From: Mesorhizobium norvegicum
GTDB taxonomy: Bacteria > Pseudomonadota > Alphaproteobacteria > Rhizobiales > Rhizobiaceae
DNA: 64,000 bases
Direction: 5' to 3'
NCBI RefSeq assembly: GCF_004919685.1
Contig: NZ_SMYZ01000021.1
Coordinates: 280,746-344,745, forward strand
Below, in pieces: positions 1 through 9,831 of the stretch. The translations under genes were made by a program, and so were the position numbers. The stretch's first letter is position 1; each line of letters opens with the position of its first letter. The notes beneath the pieces are model-generated. The model saw nothing but the letters and a program-made list of their open reading frames with translations. It did not search any database and was not told where the DNA came from.

Positions 1-530
1 GCGGCCTTCAGCGGCGTCATGATCAGCGTGCCGCCGGCGAGCGAGGTCGCGTCGCCCATCGAGGAGACATCGATGTCGATGCGGGCGCCCGACTGCACGT
101 AGGGCGGCATGTTGGCGGTGACGATGACGGCGGCGACATTCTTGGCGCGCGCGCGGCCGCCCTCGGTGGCGATGCCGAGATTTTCGAGCATGGCGCGGAT
201 CGACTGTTCGGTGAACGGCGCGTTGCGCAGGCTGTCGCCCGATCCGGCAAGCCCGATGACCAGGCCGTAGCCGACGAGCTGGTTGTCGCGCGAACTCTGC
301 AGCTGGGCGATGTCCTTGATGCGCGAGGCGACCTGGCCCGGCGGCAGCGAACTTGGCCCGGTGGAAACCCGGAACATGCGGCTGGTGGTGGCCGGATCAT
401 ATTCGGGATCGTTGTAGACGCCGCCATTTTTGGCGGCGAGCTCGCGCTTGGCCTTCGGCGTCAGGCCGTCGGCCAGTGCCGGCTGCAGGCCAAGCACAGC
501 AGCCAATATCAGGGAAAGGCCGCGCATCAT
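1..530 (-). CDS. flgI: Flagellar P-ring protein FlgI, N-terminal part (runs off left edge)
   Basis: About 176 codons of an open frame run off the left edge of the window. FlgI forms the periplasmic P ring around the flagellar rod in the peptidoglycan layer. The product begins with a short hydrophobic signal peptide ([19 protein letters not shown]). The mature part contains [20 protein letters not shown] and [13 protein letters not shown], the hallmark N-terminal stretch of FlgI. The start is the first of two adjacent ATGs and overlaps the flgA stop as ATGA, so the two are translationally coupled. It is the last visible gene of the rod/ring operon, downstream of its chaperone flgA. Identification is by clear family resemblance; the C-terminal half cannot be judged. 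Confidence 0.95.
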   Translation of the reverse strand, partial: MMRGLSLILAAVLGLQPALADGLTPKAKRELAAKNGGVYNDPEYDPATTSRMFRVSTGPSSLPPGQVASRIKDIAQLQSSRDNQLVGYGLVIGLAGSGDSLRNAPFTEQSIRAMLENLGIATEGGRARAKNVAAVIVTANMPPYVQSGARIDIDVSSMGDATSLAGGTLIMTPLKA

Positions 531-1078
531 GAAGCGCTGACCTGGATGGTTCCATCCGCCATCACCGTGCCGGACAGGATCTTGCCGCTGTCGATGTTGC
601 GAACCTTGACGAGGTCGCCCGCGGCACCTGGCTGCAGCGTCACGGCGGTGGCGGAGATCGTCAGTCCGCCGGCGATGAAGAAGACCTGCACGGACGCACC
701 CTGTTCTACCAGCCAGGCCTCGCGGATGGCGGTGGAGGGGATGTAGCGGCCGGGCAGCAGCGTGCGCTTGGCGACCTTGCCGTCGAGTTCCTCGGCCCGT
801 GTGACGACTCCGTCCGGCTTGTGCTTGCCGGCGATGAGGGTCACCTGTTTCAGGGCTGTGAGTTCGATGGTCTGGCCGGGATAGATGACCCGGTTGGGAA
901 TCAGCACGACGTCGCCAATCGGTTGATTGCTGGCGATCTGCGTGGCTGACTGATCGGCCGATTGGTCTGTCGATTGGCTTGTCGATTCCTGGGCAAAAGC
1001 CGGCATGCCGCCGGCCACCAGCGCAAGAACGAGCGCGGTGCGGCGGAATGCGAACAGGCGGCCGGGCGTCGACATCAT
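527..1078 (-). CDS. flgA: Flagellar P-ring assembly chaperone FlgA
   Basis: The product is 183 residues, with a signal peptide of about 29 residues ending in GGMPAFA. A Ser/Thr/Gln-rich linker follows, then an SAF-type beta-clip region with the FlgA landmarks [22 protein letters not shown] and, near the C-terminus, [16 protein letters not shown]. FlgA is the periplasmic chaperone needed to build the FlgI P ring. It lies between flgG (gap of 3 bases) and flgI (ATGA overlap), which is the standard rhizobial order. It is on the short side for FlgA (about 160-230 residues), like other rhizobial versions. The start at 1078 keeps a complete Sec signal. Confidence 0.95.
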   Translation of the reverse strand: MMSTPGRLFAFRRTALVLALVAGGMPAFAQESTSQSTDQSADQSATQIASNQPIGDVVLIPNRVIYPGQTIELTALKQVTLIAGKHKPDGVVTRAEELDGKVAKRTLLPGRYIPSTAIREAWLVEQGASVQVFFIAGGLTISATAVTLQPGAAGDLVKVRNIDSGKILSGTVMADGTIQVSAS

Positions 1079-1081
1079 GCG

Positions 1082-1870
1082 TTACCTGATGTTCTTGGAG
1101 ACGACGGAGGCCATGTCGTCGGCGGCCTGGATGACCTTGGAGTTCATCTCATAGGCGCGCTGTGCCGAGATCAGCTCGGTGATTTCCTTGACCGGGTCGA
1201 CGTTGGAGGCTTCGAGATAGCCCTGCTGGATGGTGGCAAAGCCGGGATCGCCCGGGACGCCGACATTGGCCGGCCCCGAAGCGGTGGTTTCCTGGAACAA
1301 ATTGTCGCCGAGTGGCGCAAGACCCGCCTCGTTGGCGAAATTGGCGATCTGAAGCTGGCCGAGGCTTTGCAAGGCAGTCTGGCCGTCGATCCGGGCAAAG
1401 ACCTGCCCCGTCTTGTTGACGATGACCTCGACGGCATCGACGGGGACGTTGATTGCCGGAATGACGGCAGCGCCATCGACTGTCACCAGCTGGCCGGTGG
1501 CGTTGGTGTTGAGCGCGCCGGCGCGGCTGTAGAGCGTGCCGCCGTCGGCACCCTCGATCTGGAACCAGCCTCTGCCGGTGAGCGCCAGGTCGAAACTGTT
1601 GCCGGTGCTGGTCAGTTCGCCCTGTGTGTGCACGTTGCGCACGGCCGTCGTCTTGACGCCGAGGCCGATCGAGACGCCCTCCGGCACCAGCGAGGCGTTG
1701 GAGCGGTTGGGCACACCTTGGGTGCGGTCGACCTGATAGAGCAGGTCGGAGAATTCGGCCCGGGCGCGCTTGTAGCCGGTGGTGTTGATGTTGGCGATGT
1801 TGTTGGCGATGACCTCCAGATTTGTCTGCTGGGCATTCATGCCGGTGGCGGCGATGGCGAGTGCTTTCAT
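1082..1870 (-). CDS. flgG: Flagellar distal rod protein FlgG
   Basis: The product is 262 residues, the normal FlgG length. The N-terminus [20 protein letters not shown] followed by [20 protein letters not shown] is the conserved flagellar rod/hook N-terminal motif. The C-terminus carries the matching helix ([32 protein letters not shown]). FlgG makes the distal rod crossing the periplasm between the MS ring and the hook; it has no signal peptide and is exported by the flagellar type III system. It sits between fliE (10-base gap) and flgA (3-base gap) in one minus-strand operon. Nothing unusual is seen. Confidence 0.97.
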   Translation of the reverse strand: MKALAIAATGMNAQQTNLEVIANNIANINTTGYKRARAEFSDLLYQVDRTQGVPNRSNASLVPEGVSIGLGVKTTAVRNVHTQGELTSTGNSFDLALTGRGWFQIEGADGGTLYSRAGALNTNATGQLVTVDGAAVIPAINVPVDAVEVIVNKTGQVFARIDGQTALQSLGQLQIANFANEAGLAPLGDNLFQETTASGPANVGVPGDPGFATIQQGYLEASNVDPVKEITELISAQRAYEMNSKVIQAADDMASVVSKNIR

Positions 1871-1880
1871 GGCGGAATCC

Positions 1881-2207
1881 TTAGATGCCCATTCGACTGA
1901 CTTCGAGATAGGCGGAAACCACCTTGTCGCGAATGGCGACGGCGGTCTGCAGCGCCTGCTGCGCGCTCATCACGGCGTCGACCACCTGACGGGTGTCGAC
2001 GTCGCCCTTGAGCGCCTGCACCGACACCTGCTCGGCATTCTGCAGTGTGTTGACGGTCTTGGAGGCTGCCTGGCTCAGCGCCTCGGCGAAGGAGGTGCCG
2101 ACATTGCCGCCGGCCGAAGGTGTCGCACCGCCCTGGAGCAGGCTTGTCACTGCGTCGTCGCCGCCGATCGACGACTTGAACTGAAGGGCTCCGATACCGC
2201 TGATCAT
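1881..2207 (-). CDS. fliE: Flagellar hook-basal body complex protein FliE
   Basis: The product is 108 residues, the usual size of FliE. FliE is the export-gate/MS-ring adaptor onto which the proximal rod assembles. The signature C-terminal region is present: [37 protein letters not shown] and [17 protein letters not shown]. The ATG overlaps the flgC stop codon as TAATG, so translation is probably coupled. The flgB-flgC-fliE-flgG order is conserved in rhizobia. Confidence rests on the C-terminal motif and the context. Confidence 0.96.
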   Translation of the reverse strand: MISGIGALQFKSSIGGDDAVTSLLQGGATPSAGGNVGTSFAEALSQAASKTVNTLQNAEQVSVQALKGDVDTRQVVDAVMSAQQALQTAVAIRDKVVSAYLEVSRMGI

Positions 2208-2623
2208 TACTGGTTCCTCATCAGGTCGATGGTCATGGAAATCAGGTCGCGCGCCTGCTTGACGACCTGAAGGTTGGCCTCGTAGGAGCGGTTGGCCTCG
2301 GTCATGTCGGCCATTTCGATCAGCACGTTGACGTTGGGCATCTTGACGTAGCCCTTTTCGTCGGCGGCCTCGTTGCCGGGCTGAAACTCGACCGGAAAGT
2401 CGCTGGGATCACGATCGATCGAGTTCACCGCAACCGTCGAGCTGCCGGAGGTCCGGTCGAGCTCAGAGACGAAGCTGATGGTCTTGCGGCGATAGGGGTC
2501 GGAGCCGGGCGCGGTGCCGGTCGACTGGGCGTTGGCGAGGTTTTCGGAAACCACGCGCAGACGCTCCGACTGGGCGCCGAGGCCGGATGCTGCGACTTTG
2601 AGGGCTGCGGTCAGCGCGTCCAT
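2207..2623 (-). CDS. flgC: Flagellar proximal rod protein FlgC
   Basis: The product is 138 residues, typical of FlgC. The N-terminus ([18 protein letters not shown]) and [20 protein letters not shown] are the rod-protein N-terminal motif with the FlgC-specific insert. The C-terminus has [20 protein letters not shown] and [20 protein letters not shown], which is highly characteristic. It builds the proximal rod together with FlgB and FlgF. It lies 2 bases after flgB and overlaps fliE by one base. Confidence 0.97.
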   Translation of the reverse strand: MDALTAALKVAASGLGAQSERLRVVSENLANAQSTGTAPGSDPYRRKTISFVSELDRTSGSSTVAVNSIDRDPSDFPVEFQPGNEAADEKGYVKMPNVNVLIEMADMTEANRSYEANLQVVKQARDLISMTIDLMRNQ

Positions 2624-2625
2624 GG

Positions 2626-3006
2626 TCAGCTCTTCACCGCCATCATCATCATCGAATGGAACGCCTTGACGATCGCCGTGTTGAGTTCGAAGGAGCGGCG
2701 CACCTCGCCGGCCTTCAGCAACTGGTCTTCCAGCACGACCGAGTTCTTGGACGGCATGACGACGCCGTCATCTTCCTGCGGCTTGATGGTGAAGCCGGCA
2801 TTGGTCGCTGCGTTGCCGAGATGGCCGGCCTGCGTGGCCTGCAGCGATACGGCTGTGCGGTCGAGCACTTTTTCGAACGGCTCGACGTCGTTTGCCGTGT
2901 AGCCCGGCGTGTTGGCGTTGGCGATGTTGCCGGCGACGGCGGACTGGCGCACGGCCAGCCACTGGGCTTGCTTGGCGGCGAGGTCGAAAAGGGAAACGGG
3001 CTCCAT
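2626..3006 (-). CDS. flgB: Flagellar proximal rod protein FlgB
   Basis: The product is 126 residues, normal for FlgB. The rod signature [20 protein letters not shown] is near residues 18-37. The C-terminal helix ([20 protein letters not shown]) ends in a run of four methionines. FlgB is a proximal rod subunit exported by the flagellar secretion apparatus. It heads the flgB-flgC-fliE-flgG-flgA-flgI block. The upstream neighbour on the same strand, the unrecognised 261-residue membrane protein, ends 85 bases away. Confidence 0.96.
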   Translation of the reverse strand: MEPVSLFDLAAKQAQWLAVRQSAVAGNIANANTPGYTANDVEPFEKVLDRTAVSLQATQAGHLGNAATNAGFTIKPQEDDGVVMPSKNSVVLEDQLLKAGEVRRSFELNTAIVKAFHSMMMMAVKS

Positions 3007-3091
3007 GGGAATCTCCGGGCGGGTTCCCGAAGACTAGGCCGCCAGTCTTGCGCGGACCTTGCGGATGCCCGGAGGCCTGAGACGGGGGCGT

Positions 3092-3877
3092 TTATTTGGA
3101 GAGTTCGATTACCTGGTCGGCACTGGTGACCATGACCCATTTGCCGTTGCGCTGCTCGATGGAGGATACTTGGCTGGAGTCAGGCAGTATCGAGCCACGC
3201 TGGACGATCCAGAGGCCAGCATCGTCCTCGATCATGGCGCGGCCGTTGGCGACATGAACCATGCGGAATTTCGCCGCGTCGGCCGGAAAGGGTTGCTCAT
3301 CGGGCGCAGGTGCTGAATTGGCATCATCCTGCACGGTTCCTGTGGCAAGCAGATCGAGATTGGCCGCGGGGACGTCCTTTGCCGTCAGCGGCGCGCTGCG
3401 TTCGGCGACCACGCCGCCGCCCGCCCGTCCCGAATTGGTGCCGGTGCCGCCGAACTTCATCGCCTGGACGCCAAACTGGTCCTGGTTGAAGAAGATGTAC
3501 CAGGGAAACGAAGCGCAGATCAGCCCGAGCGTGATGCCGAGCGCGGCAATGACGAAATCGCTGCGCCGGTCGGACTTCTTGTTCAGCCTGGGAAACTGCG
3601 CCTTTGGTGGCTGCGGCCATTCGGTGAGCGGGAACAGACCGTCGATCAGCGAGTCGCGGCTGGCCTGCGTCATCTCCGCAGCCTCCGTCCGGGGAGCCCT
3701 GGGCAGGGGAGGCTTGCCAGCCCTGGCCAGAACAGCTTCGGCTTTGTCGGCCTTGGCGCGGTCAGCCTTTGCCTTGGCAGCTCTCGCTTCGTCAGCTCGG
3801 GCTTCTTCCGCAGCGTTGGCCGCGGCGATCATGTCGCGCAGGATGCGCTCGGTATATTCGCGTTCAGTCTCCGGCAT
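3092..3877 (-). CDS. Uncharacterised single-pass membrane protein inside the flagellar operon
   Basis: The product is 261 residues and I do not recognise its family. The N-terminal 65 residues are highly charged, rich in Ala/Glu/Lys/Arg, and look like a helical or coiled-coil segment. One strong transmembrane segment follows at about residues 108-130 (VIAALGITLGLICASFPWYI). The C-terminal half, about 130 residues, is probably periplasmic and contains MVHVANGRAMIEDDAGLWIV and RNGKWVMVTSADQVI, a beta-rich repeat-like pattern. The ATG overlaps the end of fliI by 14 bases and flgB follows, so it is almost certainly co-expressed with the flagellar export ATPase and rod genes. A flagellar accessory role is inferred from position only. 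Confidence 0.85.
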   Translation of the reverse strand: MPETEREYTERILRDMIAAANAAEEARADEARAAKAKADRAKADKAEAVLARAGKPPLPRAPRTEAAEMTQASRDSLIDGLFPLTEWPQPPKAQFPRLNKKSDRRSDFVIAALGITLGLICASFPWYIFFNQDQFGVQAMKFGGTGTNSGRAGGGVVAERSAPLTAKDVPAANLDLLATGTVQDDANSAPAPDEQPFPADAAKFRMVHVANGRAMIEDDAGLWIVQRGSILPDSSQVSSIEQRNGKWVMVTSADQVIELSK

Positions 3878-5267
3878 CGGCGTTCAGCTTGCTCTTGAGG
3901 TGGCGGGCGAGATCGGAGAACGGGTCGACCGACGGACGATCCTTCGGCGCTTGCGTCAGTGCCTCGTAGATCAGCGGCACCTGGCGCACGGCAATATCGA
4001 GTTCGGCATCGACGCCGCCCTGATAGGCGCCCAGCAAGCGGATATCGCGCGTGTCCTCGAAACGCGAGATCATCGACTTCAGCCTTGTCACCAGCGCGCG
4101 CTGTTCGGCGCTCCAGGCCTTGCCGGCCAGGCGCGATATGGACGACAGCGGATTGACTGGCGGATAGCGGCCCTGTTCGGCGATCGTGCGGTCGAGCACG
4201 ACATGGCCGTCGAGAATGCCGCGCACGGAATCGGCGACCGGATCATTGTGATCGTCGCCGTCGACCAGCACGGAGATGATGGCAGTGATCGACCCCTTGC
4301 CTTCCGCGCCTGGCCCGGCGCGCTCGAGCAGCTTGGGCAGTTCGGTGAATACCGAGGCCGGATAGCCGCGGGCGACCGGCGGCTCGCCGGTCCCCGTCGC
4401 CACCTCGCGCAAGGCGTGAGCGAAGCGGGTGATCGAGTCCAGCACCAGGAGCACGCGGTGCCCCTGGTCGCGAAAATGCTCGGCCACGCGCATGGCGGTG
4501 TCCGGCGCCCGCCGGCGCATCATGGCGCTCTCGTCGCTGGTGGCGACGACGGCGACGGTCTTGGCCATGCTGTCGCCGATCGTGTCCTCGAGGAATTCAC
4601 GCACTTCGCGGCCGCGTTCGCCGATGAGCGCCACGACGACGGTGTCGAATGCGTCGGCGCCGGCGAGCATGGCAAGCAGCGTCGACTTGCCGACGCCGGA
4701 GCCGGCAAAGATGCCGAGGCGCTGGCCGAAGCAGAGCGGCGTGAAGATGTCGATGACCTTGACACCGGTCATGAAGGCGGTGCCGACGCGCTGCCGCGCC
4801 ATGGCGCCGGGCGTCGTCTGGGCGCCGCTCGATGCGTCGTCGCCCCTGACCAAAGGCGGGCCGCCATCGATTGCCCTGGTGAGCGCGTCGATGGTGCGGC
4901 CGCGCCACGAGGCATGCGGCGCCACCGCGAGCGGACCGCGGCGGAACACGGCATCGCCGATGCCGGCATCGGCGCTGCGTTCGAAGGGTGCCACGACGAC
5001 CTCGTCACGGCTGATCTTGACGATCTCGCCGCGGCGCGCGCCGGCATGGCCGCGCTGCTCGACGATGTCGCCCAGCCTGGCGAAATCGGAAAGGCCGTGC
5101 ACCTTGTAGTGCGTGGGCGTGACTTCGGTGACGCGGCCGCCGCGCTTGAGCAGCGCTTCGGTGTCGGCGAAACGCCGCCAGACCCGTTCCAGCGCGGCAA
5201 GCCGGTCTTCCGGCGCCGGCTGAAGCTGTCTTTCGGGTGCGCGCAGGGATGGCTGGTCGAGCGACAT
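3864..5267 (-). CDS. fliI: Flagellar type III export ATPase FliI
   Basis: The product is 467 residues. It has an F1-ATPase-like nucleotide-binding fold with Walker A GSGVGKSTLL near residues 189-198, the type III ATPase stretch ALIGERGREVREFLEDTI, and Walker B with the following motif (RVLLVLDSITRFAHALREVA). GYPASVFTELPKLLERAG is also typical of FliI. The enzyme energises export of rod, hook and filament subunits at the cytoplasmic face of the basal body. It lies 3 bases after flgF and overlaps the downstream membrane-protein gene. The N-terminal beta-barrel is present, so the gene looks intact. Confidence 0.97.
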   Translation of the reverse strand: MSLDQPSLRAPERQLQPAPEDRLAALERVWRRFADTEALLKRGGRVTEVTPTHYKVHGLSDFARLGDIVEQRGHAGARRGEIVKISRDEVVVAPFERSADAGIGDAVFRRGPLAVAPHASWRGRTIDALTRAIDGGPPLVRGDDASSGAQTTPGAMARQRVGTAFMTGVKVIDIFTPLCFGQRLGIFAGSGVGKSTLLAMLAGADAFDTVVVALIGERGREVREFLEDTIGDSMAKTVAVVATSDESAMMRRRAPDTAMRVAEHFRDQGHRVLLVLDSITRFAHALREVATGTGEPPVARGYPASVFTELPKLLERAGPGAEGKGSITAIISVLVDGDDHNDPVADSVRGILDGHVVLDRTIAEQGRYPPVNPLSSISRLAGKAWSAEQRALVTRLKSMISRFEDTRDIRLLGAYQGGVDAELDIAVRQVPLIYEALTQAPKDRPSVDPFSDLARHLKSKLNADAGD

Positions 5268-5270
5268 GGG

Positions 5271-5993
5271 TTACTTCGAGCCGAGCGTCTTGATCGCCTC
5301 GTCGGTGGAGGAGTCGGTCTGCCGCATCAGGGCGGCGGTGTTCTCGAAGGCACGCTGGACCATGATCAGCCGGGTGATCTCCAGCACCGGATTGACGTTG
5401 GATTCTTCGAGAAAACCTTGGGCGACGCCGATATCGGAGCGATCGGTGACAGGCTCTGGTGTGCGCGCCGGAACGATGCCGGAATTGCCGTAGCGGACGA
5501 AGTTTTCGCCCGGATCGAAATTGTAGAGACCGATGGAGCCGACAAGCTGATCGTTCTGGCGCAGCGAACCGTCGGCCCCGGCCTTGGGCGGACCGTTGCG
5601 GGGGTCAAGCTGGATCGGCGAGCCGCCGGCATCGAGCACCGGGTGGCCCTCGATCGACATCAGCTCACCGTTCTCGTTCATCGAAAAGCGCCCGTCGCGG
5701 GTCATGACGGTGCCGACAGGCGTATCGATGGCGAACCAGGCATCGCCCTGAATGGCGAAATCGAACGGATTTCCGGTCTCGTTCAAAGCACCGTGAGCGC
5801 CGGAAAGATAGGTCTTGCCAGAGGAGGCGAAGGACACCGATTTCGGTCCGGTGCCGGACACGACGTCCTCGAACTTCACGCCGGTGGCGCGAAAGCCGAT
5901 CGTCGAGGCGTTGGCGACGTTGTCGGCGATCGTGTCGAGGCGGCGCTCGAGCGCGATCTGCGAGGAAAGGGCGACGTACAGGCTGTCCCGCAT
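5271..5993 (-). CDS. flgF: Flagellar basal-body rod protein FlgF
   Basis: The product is 240 residues, the right length for FlgF. The N-terminus has LSSQIALERRLDTIADNVAN and ASTIGFRATGVKFEDVVSG, the FlgF variant of the rod motif. The middle contains FDFAIQGDAWFAIDTPVGTV and MTRDGRFSMNENGELMSIEG. The C-terminus has QGFLEESNVNPVLEITRLIM followed by VQRAFENTAALM. It is a proximal rod component. It lies between the DUF1217 gene (7-base gap) and fliI (3-base gap), as in other rhizobial flagellar clusters. Confidence 0.96.
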   Translation of the reverse strand: MRDSLYVALSSQIALERRLDTIADNVANASTIGFRATGVKFEDVVSGTGPKSVSFASSGKTYLSGAHGALNETGNPFDFAIQGDAWFAIDTPVGTVMTRDGRFSMNENGELMSIEGHPVLDAGGSPIQLDPRNGPPKAGADGSLRQNDQLVGSIGLYNFDPGENFVRYGNSGIVPARTPEPVTDRSDIGVAQGFLEESNVNPVLEITRLIMVQRAFENTAALMRQTDSSTDEAIKTLGSK

Positions 5994-6000
5994 GATGGTC

Positions 6001-7812
6001 TCAGAACCTTAGTTTCTGCATGGCCATCATCAGGTCGGTGGAGATGCCGACCGTGATCGGCTGGGCAAACAGCACGCTGACCGAGGTGACGGCCGATGAG
6101 GTTGGGTTGTTGATCTCATACATGCTGGTAAAGCGCGTCAGGAACTTGCCGAGTTTCTCGGGGTCGGAGAAATCCGAGATGTCGAGTTTCTGCTCGAACA
6201 GCTGCGCCTGCTTGTCGACATCGGCGGTGGCGAAGGAATCGGGCAGGCCGAGCACGGTGCGCACGACGTTGGCAAGCGCGGTGTCGGCCAGCACGTCGTA
6301 CCAACTGGTGATGGTCGGGGCCTTGCGGTCGAAATAAAGCGCCAGCCGCACGCCCTGGTTGGTCTGGCCGGCATCCTCTTCAAGGGTCTGGCGCATGTAT
6401 TTGTCGACGGTCGGCTGCTGCGCCGGATTGATGGTGGTGGCCGCTTCGCCGTATTGTTCGAAGTTGAAGGCGGCGGCCAGCCCGGCATAGGCCTTGTTCG
6501 TCATCTTGTTGGCGACGCTGTTGGCGTCGCGAATGCCACCGGCAAGAACGTTGCGGATGAGGTCCTTGCTTTCCGTCGCCGGATCGAGTCCGTAGGCCGA
6601 GAGCACATAGTTGTACAATCGGCTGTTGGCCATCAGGTCGTCGATGGATTTTACGTTCGTGACGTTGGCAAGGTAGTATGCAGTCTCCGACTTGATGTAG
6701 TCCGCATTCGGCGCGATCAGGCCAAGCGCCGACTCTGTCGTATAGATTTTCGGCGTGTCTTTCTGTACTTCGTCGCGCGACGTTGTCTGATCGCCATATT
6801 GGGCAAAGTTGAAGGCCGTGACGAAGTTGGCGTACCGTTTATCCGTCAGCTTGTTTGCTGGGCTGTTGGGGTCGCTGACGCCGCCCTCGAGCATTGCGCG
6901 GACCTGCTGCGGTGTTTCGGTCGACGCATTCAGTCCGTAGGAAGCCATGGCGAAGGTGAGCAGGCGCTTGTCCGCCATAAGGTCGTCGATCGACGTTACC
7001 TTGGAGATGTTTGCCGCGTAATAATCGGCCTCGCCCTTGATGTACTGCGCGCTCGGCTTGACCAGCTTCAGTCCGGCTCCAGCCACGTATCCTTTCGGCA
7101 CCGCCTGCTGGACATCGTCGCGCATGGTCGTCTGATCGCCATACTGGGCGAAGTCGAAAGCCGAGACGAAGTTGGCGTAGCTCTTGTCGGGCAGTTTGTT
7201 GGCGGGACTGTCGGGATCGCTGACGCCACCTTCGAGCATCGCCTTGACGGTTGCGGCCGGTTCGGTTGCGGCGTCGAGTCCGAATGCGGCCATCGCGTAT
7301 GTCAGCAGGCGGCTGTCGCCCATCAGGTCGTCGACCGACTTAACCTTGGAGATGTTGGTGACGTAGTAGGCGGTTTCGCTCTGGTAGTAGGAGAACCCCG
7401 TCTGCGAGGCGCCGATCTGGACTTGCAGCGCATAGTTGCTGGTCACCAGTTGCTGCGCTTTGTTGTAGACGGTCGTATTGGCGCCGTTGGCGGCGAAATT
7501 GAAGGCGCTGACGAATTCGGCGTAACGCTTGTCGGTCAGCTTGTTGGCGAAGCTGTTGGGATCAGAGACGCCTTCCTTGAGTGCCTTGACCATGAAGGCC
7601 TTGGCGTAGTCCATGTCCTCAAGCCCGTATGCCTTCATGGCATATTTGAACAAGCGGTCATTTTTGACGAAATCGTCGATCGATTTCACCTTGGTGATGT
7701 TGTCCAGATAATATTTGGTGTCGCGATCAACCACGGGCTGCTGCTCGATCCTGTCGATCGACTTTGAAATGTCCTTGGTGATGAGCTGGTAGCTGGTAAA
7801 GGTATTAAGCAA
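6001..7812 (-). CDS. DUF1217-family flagellar-cluster protein with internal repeats
   Basis: The product is 603 residues and starts divergently from motA. It consists of about four and a half tandem repeats of roughly 105-115 residues. Each repeat carries a variant of YYxxNxxKVxSIDDLMxxxR, then a YAMxAYGLD segment, a GVSDPNSPANKLTDKxYANF segment and a FNFAQYGDQTT segment. The pattern matches the DUF1217 proteins of rhizobial flagellar clusters. It has no signal peptide, and the C-terminus (TDLMMAMQKLRF) resembles the short C-terminal helix of axial flagellar proteins, so type III export is possible. The function is not established; a structural or filament-associated role is inference from context. 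Confidence 0.88.
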   Translation of the reverse strand: MLNTFTSYQLITKDISKSIDRIEQQPVVDRDTKYYLDNITKVKSIDDFVKNDRLFKYAMKAYGLEDMDYAKAFMVKALKEGVSDPNSFANKLTDKRYAEFVSAFNFAANGANTTVYNKAQQLVTSNYALQVQIGASQTGFSYYQSETAYYVTNISKVKSVDDLMGDSRLLTYAMAAFGLDAATEPAATVKAMLEGGVSDPDSPANKLPDKSYANFVSAFDFAQYGDQTTMRDDVQQAVPKGYVAGAGLKLVKPSAQYIKGEADYYAANISKVTSIDDLMADKRLLTFAMASYGLNASTETPQQVRAMLEGGVSDPNSPANKLTDKRYANFVTAFNFAQYGDQTTSRDEVQKDTPKIYTTESALGLIAPNADYIKSETAYYLANVTNVKSIDDLMANSRLYNYVLSAYGLDPATESKDLIRNVLAGGIRDANSVANKMTNKAYAGLAAAFNFEQYGEAATTINPAQQPTVDKYMRQTLEEDAGQTNQGVRLALYFDRKAPTITSWYDVLADTALANVVRTVLGLPDSFATADVDKQAQLFEQKLDISDFSDPEKLGKFLTRFTSMYEINNPTSSAVTSVSVLFAQPITVGISTDLMMAMQKLRF

Positions 7813-7959
7813 AGACGTGCCTCCGGCCGAAGCTATGTCCGGACAATACCCCTACTTCCTTGCGCGAAACTGAATCGTCTCCGACGCTTTCGATTCAAGC
7901 CTCACACAAGGCACGGGGGCTATCCCTTGCTCGCGAAGTGAAATGCGGAAGGACCTGTC

Positions 7960-8835
7960 GTGGGCATTCTGATTGGACTGGTGGTGACGCTCGGCTGCGT
8001 CCTTGGCGGCTTCATGGCCATGGGCGGCCATCTCCACGTGCTGATCCAGCCATGGGAGGCCGTGATCATCTGTGGCGCGGCTTTTGGCACCTTCCTCGTC
8101 GCCAATCCGATGAAGACGGTCAAGGACACCGGCAAGGGCATTCTCGAAGCCTTCAAGCAGGCAGTGCCGAAGGAGCAGGACTATCTCGAAACGCTCGGCG
8201 TGCTGCACTCACTGATGCGCGAATTGCGCTCGAAATCCCGCAGCGAGGTCGAGGCGCATATCGACAATCCGGAAGAGTCGGCGATTTTCCAGGCGTTCCC
8301 AACCGTGCTGCATAACCATGACCTGACGCATTTCATCTGCGACTACTGCCGCATCATCATCATCGGCAATGCCCGCTCGCACGAGATCGAGGCGCTGATG
8401 GACGAAGAGATCCAGACCATCAAATCCGACAAGATGAAGGCCTATCACGCTCTGGTGGCGGTGGGCGATGGCCTGCCGGCACTCGGCATCGTCGCCGCCG
8501 TGCTCGGCGTGGTCAAGGCGATGGGCGCGCTCGACCAGTCGCCGGAAATCCTCGGCGGTTTGATTGGTGCCGCACTTGTCGGAACGTTCCTCGGCATCTT
8601 CCTGTCCTATTCGGTGGTCGGGCCGGTCGCCACCAAGATCAAGACGGTGCGCGAGAAGAAGAACCGCCTCTACATCATCGTCAAGCAGACGCTGCTGGCC
8701 TACATGAACGGCGCGCTGCCACAGGTGGCGATCGAGTTCGGCCGCAAGACGATCTCATCCTATGAACGGCCGACGATCGACGCCGTCGAGCAGAGCACGA
8801 TGAACACCGGTACCGTCGAAAAGAAGGCCGCCTGA
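7960..8835 (+). CDS. motA: Flagellar motor stator protein MotA
   Basis: The product is 291 residues and begins with GTG preceded by GGAAGGA. MotA is an inner-membrane stator subunit that forms the proton channel with MotB. Four membrane segments are visible: residues 2-21, 32-49, about 168-190 and 195-220. The conserved stretch [20 protein letters not shown] is present, as is the cytoplasmic loop with [20 protein letters not shown] that contacts the rotor. motB is not adjacent; fliM follows after 32 bases, which is the rhizobial arrangement. It is the first gene of the plus-strand motor/C-ring operon. Confidence 0.97.
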   Translation: MGILIGLVVTLGCVLGGFMAMGGHLHVLIQPWEAVIICGAAFGTFLVANPMKTVKDTGKGILEAFKQAVPKEQDYLETLGVLHSLMRELRSKSRSEVEAHIDNPEESAIFQAFPTVLHNHDLTHFICDYCRIIIIGNARSHEIEALMDEEIQTIKSDKMKAYHALVAVGDGLPALGIVAAVLGVVKAMGALDQSPEILGGLIGAALVGTFLGIFLSYSVVGPVATKIKTVREKKNRLYIIVKQTLLAYMNGALPQVAIEFGRKTISSYERPTIDAVEQSTMNTGTVEKKAA

Positions 8836-8867
8836 ACGATGCGCGACAGATCGGTCCCAGCACTGTC

Positions 8868-9815
8868 ATGACCAGTCCGGGCAGCCCAGCGGAAGCGCGC
8901 TCGCTGATCATCGAGCGTCTGGTCGGCGACAGCGGCGAGGCCGCCCAGGTCATCGATGCCGGCCGCGCCATGGCCGAACGCGCCGTGCCGCTGCTGCAGA
9001 AAGGCCTGACCGGCGAGCTTGGCGTTCCGGTCATTGTCGATCTCAAAGCGATAGAGATCAGCCGCGTTCCCGAGGCGCGTTCGCGCGCCGGCGACACGTT
9101 TGCCCTGACCGTCGTCGGCTCGTCCGTGTCCTCCGATGCGATGACCCTGGTGATCGATGCTCCGGCGATCGCGATCATGGTCTGCACGTTGTTCGGTGGC
9201 GACCCGGACCTGCCGGTATCGCCGATCGAGCGCGATCTGTCGCAGATCGAAATCGATGTCTCGACCATGGTGTTCCAGCAGGTCGCGCAGGCCCTCAACG
9301 GGTCGGGAAGGCGCTCGCTCGACCTGCGGCTGCCGGCGCCGCGGGCAATGTCGGGCACCGAGGCGAAACGACACGTGCTGCGCGACGGCGCGGCGATCCG
9401 CATCGTCCTTGGCATCTCGACGCCGGCCGACAGCGGTACCGTCACCGTGACGATGCCGCAGCGTGTCGTGCTGGCCAGCCGCGACGGGGCTGTCCCGGTC
9501 AGCGACGACGATCACGGCCCCAGCTGGCGCGCGCGCTTTTCGGAAGAGGTGATGCGCTCCACGGTAGCACTCGAGGCCACGATGCCGCTGGCCCGGCTGA
9601 CACTCGGCGACCTTGCCGGTTTCGAAATTGGCCAGGTCATCGAATTCGAGGAAACGGCGCAGTCGCAGGCACGCCTCAGCGCGCGCGGCAAGACGCTGTT
9701 CGTGTGCGAGTTCGGCAAACTGGGACAGAATTACACCGTCCGAGTCAGGCATCCCTACGATGCCGGGCAGGACTTTATCGAAGCGCTGATGCCGGCTTCT
9801 GCCGGCCGCGCCTGA
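8868..9815 (+). CDS. fliM: Flagellar motor switch protein FliM
   Basis: The product is 315 residues. FliM is the middle C-ring (switch) protein. The sequence is divergent from the enterobacterial form but aligns in plan: a central CheC-like region ([20 protein letters not shown] and [20 protein letters not shown]) and a C-terminal SpoA domain ([20 protein letters not shown] through [15 protein letters not shown]). The short EIDxxSQAE-type N-terminal CheY-binding motif seen in other bacteria is not obvious. It lies between motA and fliN, which secures the assignment. There is no convincing ribosome-binding site before this ATG, so the start is less certain than the identity. Confidence 0.93.
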   Translation: MTSPGSPAEARSLIIERLVGDSGEAAQVIDAGRAMAERAVPLLQKGLTGELGVPVIVDLKAIEISRVPEARSRAGDTFALTVVGSSVSSDAMTLVIDAPAIAIMVCTLFGGDPDLPVSPIERDLSQIEIDVSTMVFQQVAQALNGSGRRSLDLRLPAPRAMSGTEAKRHVLRDGAAIRIVLGISTPADSGTVTVTMPQRVVLASRDGAVPVSDDDHGPSWRARFSEEVMRSTVALEATMPLARLTLGDLAGFEIGQVIEFEETAQSQARLSARGKTLFVCEFGKLGQNYTVRVRHPYDAGQDFIEALMPASAGRA

Positions 9816-9831
9816 CATTTGGAGACGACGC

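Noticed and set aside
3261..6056. A 931-codon open frame on the plus strand opposite fliI and flgF
   Set aside because: It is antisense to well-identified flagellar genes, has a composition typical of GC-rich shadow frames and shows no domain.
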